8,769 nt of DNA, from the NCBI GenBank assembly GCA_013813755.1, contig JACCRD010000173.1:1-8769 (forward strand), written 5' to 3'. Made by a program: the position numbers and the translations under genes. A model generated the notes under the pieces. That model was not told where the DNA came from. It searched no databases and was given only the letters and a program-made list of their open reading frames with translations. The stretch is from Acidobacteriota bacterium. GTDB lineage: Bacteria; Acidobacteriota; Blastocatellia; Pyrinomonadales; Pyrinomonadaceae. Shown here piece after piece: positions 5,514-8,769 of the stretch. Numbering within the stretch: the stretch's first letter is position 1; each line of letters begins with the position of its first letter.

Positions 5514-7091
5514 ATGCAAAAATTCTTAAATTGGCTCGACAGCATTGCCCAAATTGAAACGGGAAATCCGCTTTCGAAATGGCTTGAGAGAATAGTTTTT
5601 ATATTTTTGATTTTAATGATTTTGTCGGCGCCGCACTCGATTGCCGCGACGCAAATCTCCTGGCTTTCGGGAATGTTTTTGTGGATGATCCGATTGTTTA
5701 TCAAGCCGCGTCCGACATTTGTAAAAACTCCGCTTGACTTTGCTTTGTGGGCATTTTTTGCGTGGTCGGCAATTTCTTCTGTTTTTTCATATGATCCGGC
5801 GACATCGATTGACCGGCTTCGCAACGTCGCGCTTTTTCTGATTTTTTACTTTGTCATCAACAATTTCAAAACCGTCCGCGCCGTTAGATTTTTAGCTTCG
5901 GCATTAATTTTTTCGTGTATGGTCAATGTTTTGTGGACTCCTCTGGAACGCATTTTCGGGCGCGGCGTGGAAATTCACGGTTTGAGCGCGAACAGCCCGC
6001 TTGCCAAAGCTCGTTTGGAAGAAGGAGATACACTGCTTGAAGCCAACGGTAAAAAACTAAAAACTCCTGATGATTTAATCGGGTTTGTTGAGCAGAATGA
6101 GATCACAAATGTTAAGTTTTATCGCCCGGATTTTTATTTTATAGTTGAAGTTAAACAGGCGGATTTGCTCAATGGCGCGAACACGTTTGAAAAGCTCGGC
6201 ATTACCGGTTGGAAAAAAAGCAGAAATTGGCGCTCCGCCGGATTTTACGGACATTACACGACTTACGCGGAGGTTTTGCAGCTGATCGCCGCCCTCGTCT
6301 TCGGGCTTTTTATCGCGCTCGACAAAAAGCATTCTAGGCGCGGCGCAATTTTGCTTTTGTGTCTTTTAGCAATGACTTTCGCGCTGATTTTAACCGTCAC
6401 GCGCGCATCGCAGCTTGGATTTCTAGCCGCGGCTTTTGCGATTGTCTTCATAAACGGTAGCCGCAAGATGCTTCTGGCATTAGCGTTAATTGCTTTACCG
6501 CTCGGTATCGTTGCGCTTATTTTTGTGCAGCAAAGTCGTCAAGTTGGTTTTTTCGACCAGAAGGACGACTCGACTATTTATCGGCAAACTGTTTATAAAG
6601 AAGGGTTTAACTTATGGACGAAAGACGCGCGAAATTTTTTTCTTGGCGTCGGAATGGATTCGATCAAGCGTTACGCGAAAGAATGGCGTTTATTCGATGA
6701 CGGCAAACTGCCGATGGGACATTTTCATTCAACGCCTCTGCAGCTTCTTGTCGAGCGTGGATTGCCGGCGCTTTTGCTCTGGCTTTGGGTTTTATGGAGA
6801 TACGGAAAAATACTGCTGAGGTATCTACAAATCGAAAGTCGAGAGTCAAGGGTTAAGATTTTAAGTCCAAAATCCAAAATCCAAAACCCAAAATCGTCTG
6901 GTTGGCAAAAAAAGGGAATTATTTTGGGTGGCTTTGGCAGCCTTGTCGGATTTTTTACGAGCGGTTTGGTGCATTTTAATCTCGGCGATGCGGAAGTTGC
7001 AATGGTTTTCTTTATGCTGATGGGCTTGAGTGTTTCGCTTGTCATTCAAGAATCAGAATCTAAAGTTGATAACTTAAATCTTGAATCTTAA
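5514..7091 (+). CDS. O-antigen ligase/polymerase (Wzy_C)-like membrane protein with inserted PDZ-like domain
   Basis: A 525-residue inner-membrane protein with roughly a dozen hydrophobic segments (for example 24-40, 44-62, 73-91, 104-142, 253-269, 277-338, 412-432, 467-485 and 493-511). It resembles the WaaL/Wzy group, which transfers or polymerises lipid-linked glycans on the periplasmic side. Supporting marks are LTVTRASQLGF with R297, then a large loop with YRQTVYKEGFNLW, NFFLGVGMDSI and GHFHSTPLQLLVERG, matching the ligase pattern with H405 as the probable key histidine. Between the fifth and sixth membrane segments, residues about 150-215 form a PDZ-like domain (EIHGLSANSPLAKARLEEGD, then LLEANGK), unusual for this family. 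A cytoplasmic loop (441-462) is encoded by tandem heptamers. The ATG is the first after an in-frame TGA at 5505-5507 and lacks a clear Shine-Dalgarno. Family is fairly certain; ligase versus polymerase and the glycan are unknown. Confidence 0.82.
   Translation: MQKFLNWLDSIAQIETGNPLSKWLERIVFIFLILMILSAPHSIAATQISWLSGMFLWMIRLFIKPRPTFVKTPLDFALWAFFAWSAISSVFSYDPATSIDRLRNVALFLIFYFVINNFKTVRAVRFLASALIFSCMVNVLWTPLERIFGRGVEIHGLSANSPLAKARLEEGDTLLEANGKKLKTPDDLIGFVEQNEITNVKFYRPDFYFIVEVKQADLLNGANTFEKLGITGWKKSRNWRSAGFYGHYTTYAEVLQLIAALVFGLFIALDKKHSRRGAILLLCLLAMTFALILTVTRASQLGFLAAAFAIVFINGSRKMLLALALIALPLGIVALIFVQQSRQVGFFDQKDDSTIYRQTVYKEGFNLWTKDARNFFLGVGMDSIKRYAKEWRLFDDGKLPMGHFHSTPLQLLVERGLPALLLWLWVLWRYGKILLRYLQIESRESRVKILSPKSKIQNPKSSGWQKKGIILGGFGSLVGFFTSGLVHFNLGDAEVAMVFFMLMGLSVSLVIQESESKVDNLNLES
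6834..6847. repeat. Tandem heptamer pair inside the ligase-like gene
   Basis: GAAAGTC is followed by GAGAGTC, two adjacent 7-mers with one mismatch, within the coding sequence (residues E441-S445). It precedes the longer TCCAAAA tract by 18 bases, and both fall in the same predicted cytoplasmic loop. Confidence 0.6.
6866..6893. repeat. Four-copy heptamer tandem repeat (TCCAAAA) inside the ligase-like gene
   Basis: Three exact copies of TCCAAAA (6866-6886) and one CCCAAAA (6887-6893) run in tandem and are translated as part of SPKSKIQNPKSS. Since 7 is not a multiple of 3, each copy is read in a different frame, and changes in copy number would shift the frame unless they come in threes. Such short tandemly repeated heptamers are well known in cyanobacterial genomes, mostly between genes. 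Confidence 0.9.
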
Positions 7092-7092
7092 A
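7072..7092. repeat. Degenerate heptamer tract across the stop codon of the ligase-like gene
   Basis: ACTTAAA, TCTTGAA and TCTTAAA are three consecutive 7-mers differing at one to two positions. The TAA stop (7089-7091) lies within the last unit, so the C-terminal residues of the protein come from the repeat. Confidence 0.5.
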
Positions 7093-7163
7093 GTTTTATT
7101 CAGCCAAGTATTCGGCTAGACGCGCAAGCAAAATCTATGACATTCTGTTACCGAAAAAACATC

Positions 7164-7168
7164 GAGGT
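7164..7168 (+). promoter_or_regulatory. Ribosome-binding site fixing the GTG start of the glycoside hydrolase gene
   Basis: GAGGT lies 6 bases upstream of GTG 7175, the best Shine-Dalgarno match in the window. The frame stays open further upstream without a stop, so this site, rather than a stop codon, decides the start. Confidence 0.7.
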
Positions 7169-7174
7169 AAAGTT

Positions 7175-8769
7175 GTGAAAGCAGAAGAAAAAAGGCTTGA
7201 AGAAGCGCGAACTCGCAAAAAGGATTGGAAACTTTGGGGACCGTATGTTAGCGAACGCGCCTGGGGAACTGTCCGCGAGGATTATTCAAAGGATGGCGCG
7301 GCGTGGAATTATTTTCTGTTTGAACACGCAGCGTCGAAAGCCTTTCGCTGGAATGAAGACGGCATCGCGGGAATTTGCGACCGCAAACAGCGGATTTGTT
7401 TCGCATTGTCGTTATGGAATGGCAAAGACGCTATCTTGAAAGAAAGACTTTTCGGACTTGGCGGAGATGAGGGTAGCCACGGCGAAGATGTTAAAGAATA
7501 TTATTTCTACGCGGATAACACGCCGACTCATTCGTATATGAAGTTTCTCTACAAATATCCGCAAGGGCAGTTTCCATACGAAAAACTTTATGGCGAAAAC
7601 CGGAAACGCGACAAATCGCAAGCCGAATATGAGTTGATGAACACGGGCGTGTTTGACGAAAACAAATATTTCGACATTTTTGTTGAATACGCCAAAGCAG
7701 ATAACGAGGACATCTGTATAAAAATCACGGCGACAAATCGCGGCAGCGAAACCGCGCCGCTTCATATTTTGCCGACCGTTTGGTTTCGTAATCGCTGGTC
7801 GTGGTACGAAACCGCGCAAAAGCCGCAGATGGAAGAAATTGAAATCGCGGCGGAAAATCTTTCACTTATTCATCTGCAGGAAGAAAAGCGCGGCAATTTC
7901 TATTTTATGAGCGAAGGCGCGTCAAAACTACTTTTTACTGAAAACGAGACAAATTTTGAAAAACTTTACGGCGGCAAAAACGAATCGTCTTTCGTCAAAG
8001 ACGGCATCAACGATTTTGTCGTTCATAACAAAAAAGAAGCCGTCAATTCGCAGCAAACCGGAACAAAAGCCGCCGCGCATTACCGTTTCGACGTCGCGCC
8101 TCAGGCGAGCGAAACCGTTTATTTGCGCTTGGGTAGTCAGCAGTCGGCAATCAGCAGCCATCAATTTGAAAACCGAGGCGAATTTGTCAAAGATTGCGAA
8201 AGCGTTTTCGTTGCAAGAAAAAAAGAAGCCGACGAATTTTACGCCGAAATCATTCCCGACAATTTAACTGTTGACGCGAAAAACGTGATGCGTCAATCGC
8301 TTTCGGGAATGCTCTGGTCAAAGCAGTTTTATCATTATGTCCCTAAAACCTGGCTCGAAGGCGACGGCAAATTCGCGCCGCCGCCAAAAGAGCGTTTGAG
8401 CGGACGAAATACCGGATGGAAACATCTCTACAACGACGACGTAATTTCGATGCCGGACAAATGGGAATATCCGTGGTATGCGGCTTGGGATTTGGCGTTT
8501 CACTGTATCGCGTTGGCTTTGGTTGATTCTGAGTTTGCCAAAGAGCAGCTTATTCTTCTTCTTCGTGAATGGTATATGCACCCGAACGGGCAGATTCCCG
8601 CTTATGAATGGGCGTTTAGTGACGTCAATCCGCCGGTTCACGCCTGGGCGAGTTTACGGGTTTATCAAATTGAAGCCAAGCGCACGGGCAAACCTGACCG
8701 GGACTTTCTGGAAAAAATCTTTCATAAACTCCTTTTAAATTTTACGTGGTGGGTCAACCGCAAAGACGC
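7175..8769 (+). CDS. MGH1/GH63-like glycoside hydrolase ('glucosidase'), 3' truncated by window edge
   Basis: The first 531 codons of a large, probably cytosolic glycoside hydrolase of the MGH1-like/GH63-related group, proteins often labelled glucosidase and about 880-900 residues long, so roughly 60% is visible. The highly conserved N-terminal block is clear: WGPYVSERAWGTVREDYS (21-38), WNGKDAILKERLFGL (81-95), HGEDVKEYYFYADNTPTHSY (102-121), then FPYEKL and a stretch ending LPTVWFRNRWSW (199-210). This forms the beta-sandwich-like N-terminal domain. The (alpha/alpha)6 catalytic barrel begins by about residue 400. It includes WYAAWDLAFHCIALAL, where D439 in the WDxAF(H) motif is a likely catalytic acid; the second carboxylate would be beyond the edge. 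No signal peptide is seen, and the start is highly charged. GTG is the start, with GAGGT 6 bases upstream. The substrate is not determined by sequence; alpha-glucosides or glycerate/trehalose-type solutes are possible. No frameshift is seen. Confidence 0.88.
   Translation, partial: MKAEEKRLEEARTRKKDWKLWGPYVSERAWGTVREDYSKDGAAWNYFLFEHAASKAFRWNEDGIAGICDRKQRICFALSLWNGKDAILKERLFGLGGDEGSHGEDVKEYYFYADNTPTHSYMKFLYKYPQGQFPYEKLYGENRKRDKSQAEYELMNTGVFDENKYFDIFVEYAKADNEDICIKITATNRGSETAPLHILPTVWFRNRWSWYETAQKPQMEEIEIAAENLSLIHLQEEKRGNFYFMSEGASKLLFTENETNFEKLYGGKNESSFVKDGINDFVVHNKKEAVNSQQTGTKAAAHYRFDVAPQASETVYLRLGSQQSAISSHQFENRGEFVKDCESVFVARKKEADEFYAEIIPDNLTVDAKNVMRQSLSGMLWSKQFYHYVPKTWLEGDGKFAPPPKERLSGRNTGWKHLYNDDVISMPDKWEYPWYAAWDLAFHCIALALVDSEFAKEQLILLLREWYMHPNGQIPAYEWAFSDVNPPVHAWASLRVYQIEAKRTGKPDRDFLEKIFHKLLLNFTWWVNRKD

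Noticed and set aside
7197..7439. 80-codon plus-strand frame at the start of the glycoside hydrolase gene
   Set aside because: The overlapping frame from GTG 7175 matches strongly conserved family blocks, so this one is a shadow.

Overview
The window looks like ordinary chromosomal DNA of a Gram-negative bacterium. An O-antigen ligase/polymerase-type membrane protein suggests an outer membrane with surface polysaccharide. The mix of a class III nucleotide cyclase, a CdaA/CdaR pair, a group III site-2 protease with CBS domains, an MreB-type protein and an MGH1/GH63-like 'glucosidase', together with degenerate heptamer tandem repeats, fits Acidobacteriota (Blastocatellia-like) best. That placement is inference from family memory, with low to moderate confidence. 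TGA is used as a stop codon. I see no rRNA, tRNA, CRISPR array, transposase or phage gene, and no gene-free stretch over 300 bases.

Layout: (1) 1-320, the 3' end of a class III adenylate/guanylate cyclase. (2) 415-1488, a divergent MreB-family actin homologue. (3) 1581-2681, a membrane site-2 metalloprotease with a CBS pair. (4) 2836-3675, diadenylate cyclase CdaA. (5) 3724-4659, its YbbR-domain partner CdaR. (6) 4665-5348 on the minus strand, an alpha/beta hydrolase convergent with cdaR; a hairpin plus T-tract terminator overlaps both gene ends. (7) 5514-7091, an O-antigen ligase-like polytopic protein carrying an inserted PDZ-like domain. (8) 7175 to the window edge, the first 531 codons of an MGH1/GH63-like glycoside hydrolase with a well-supported GTG start.

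The best-supported functional unit is cdaA-cdaR, which makes and regulates cyclic di-AMP at the membrane. In many bacteria glmM follows and links the pair to cell-wall precursor synthesis; here a convergent hydrolase sits in that position instead. Envelope themes recur: MreB (wall geometry), the S2P protease (membrane signalling), CdaA/CdaR (turgor and wall homeostasis) and the ligase-like protein (surface glycan). The plus-strand genes are 48-154 bases apart, so tight co-transcription is not obvious.

The most unusual features are non-coding or architectural. They are a 23-bp perfect inverted repeat in the divergent region between genes 6 and 7, in-frame heptamer tandem repeats inside the ligase gene and again across its stop codon, the PDZ-like domain between its membrane segments, and a coding-like tail just after the protease stop that may mark a frameshift. 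I do not see a convincing new defence or mobile system here.
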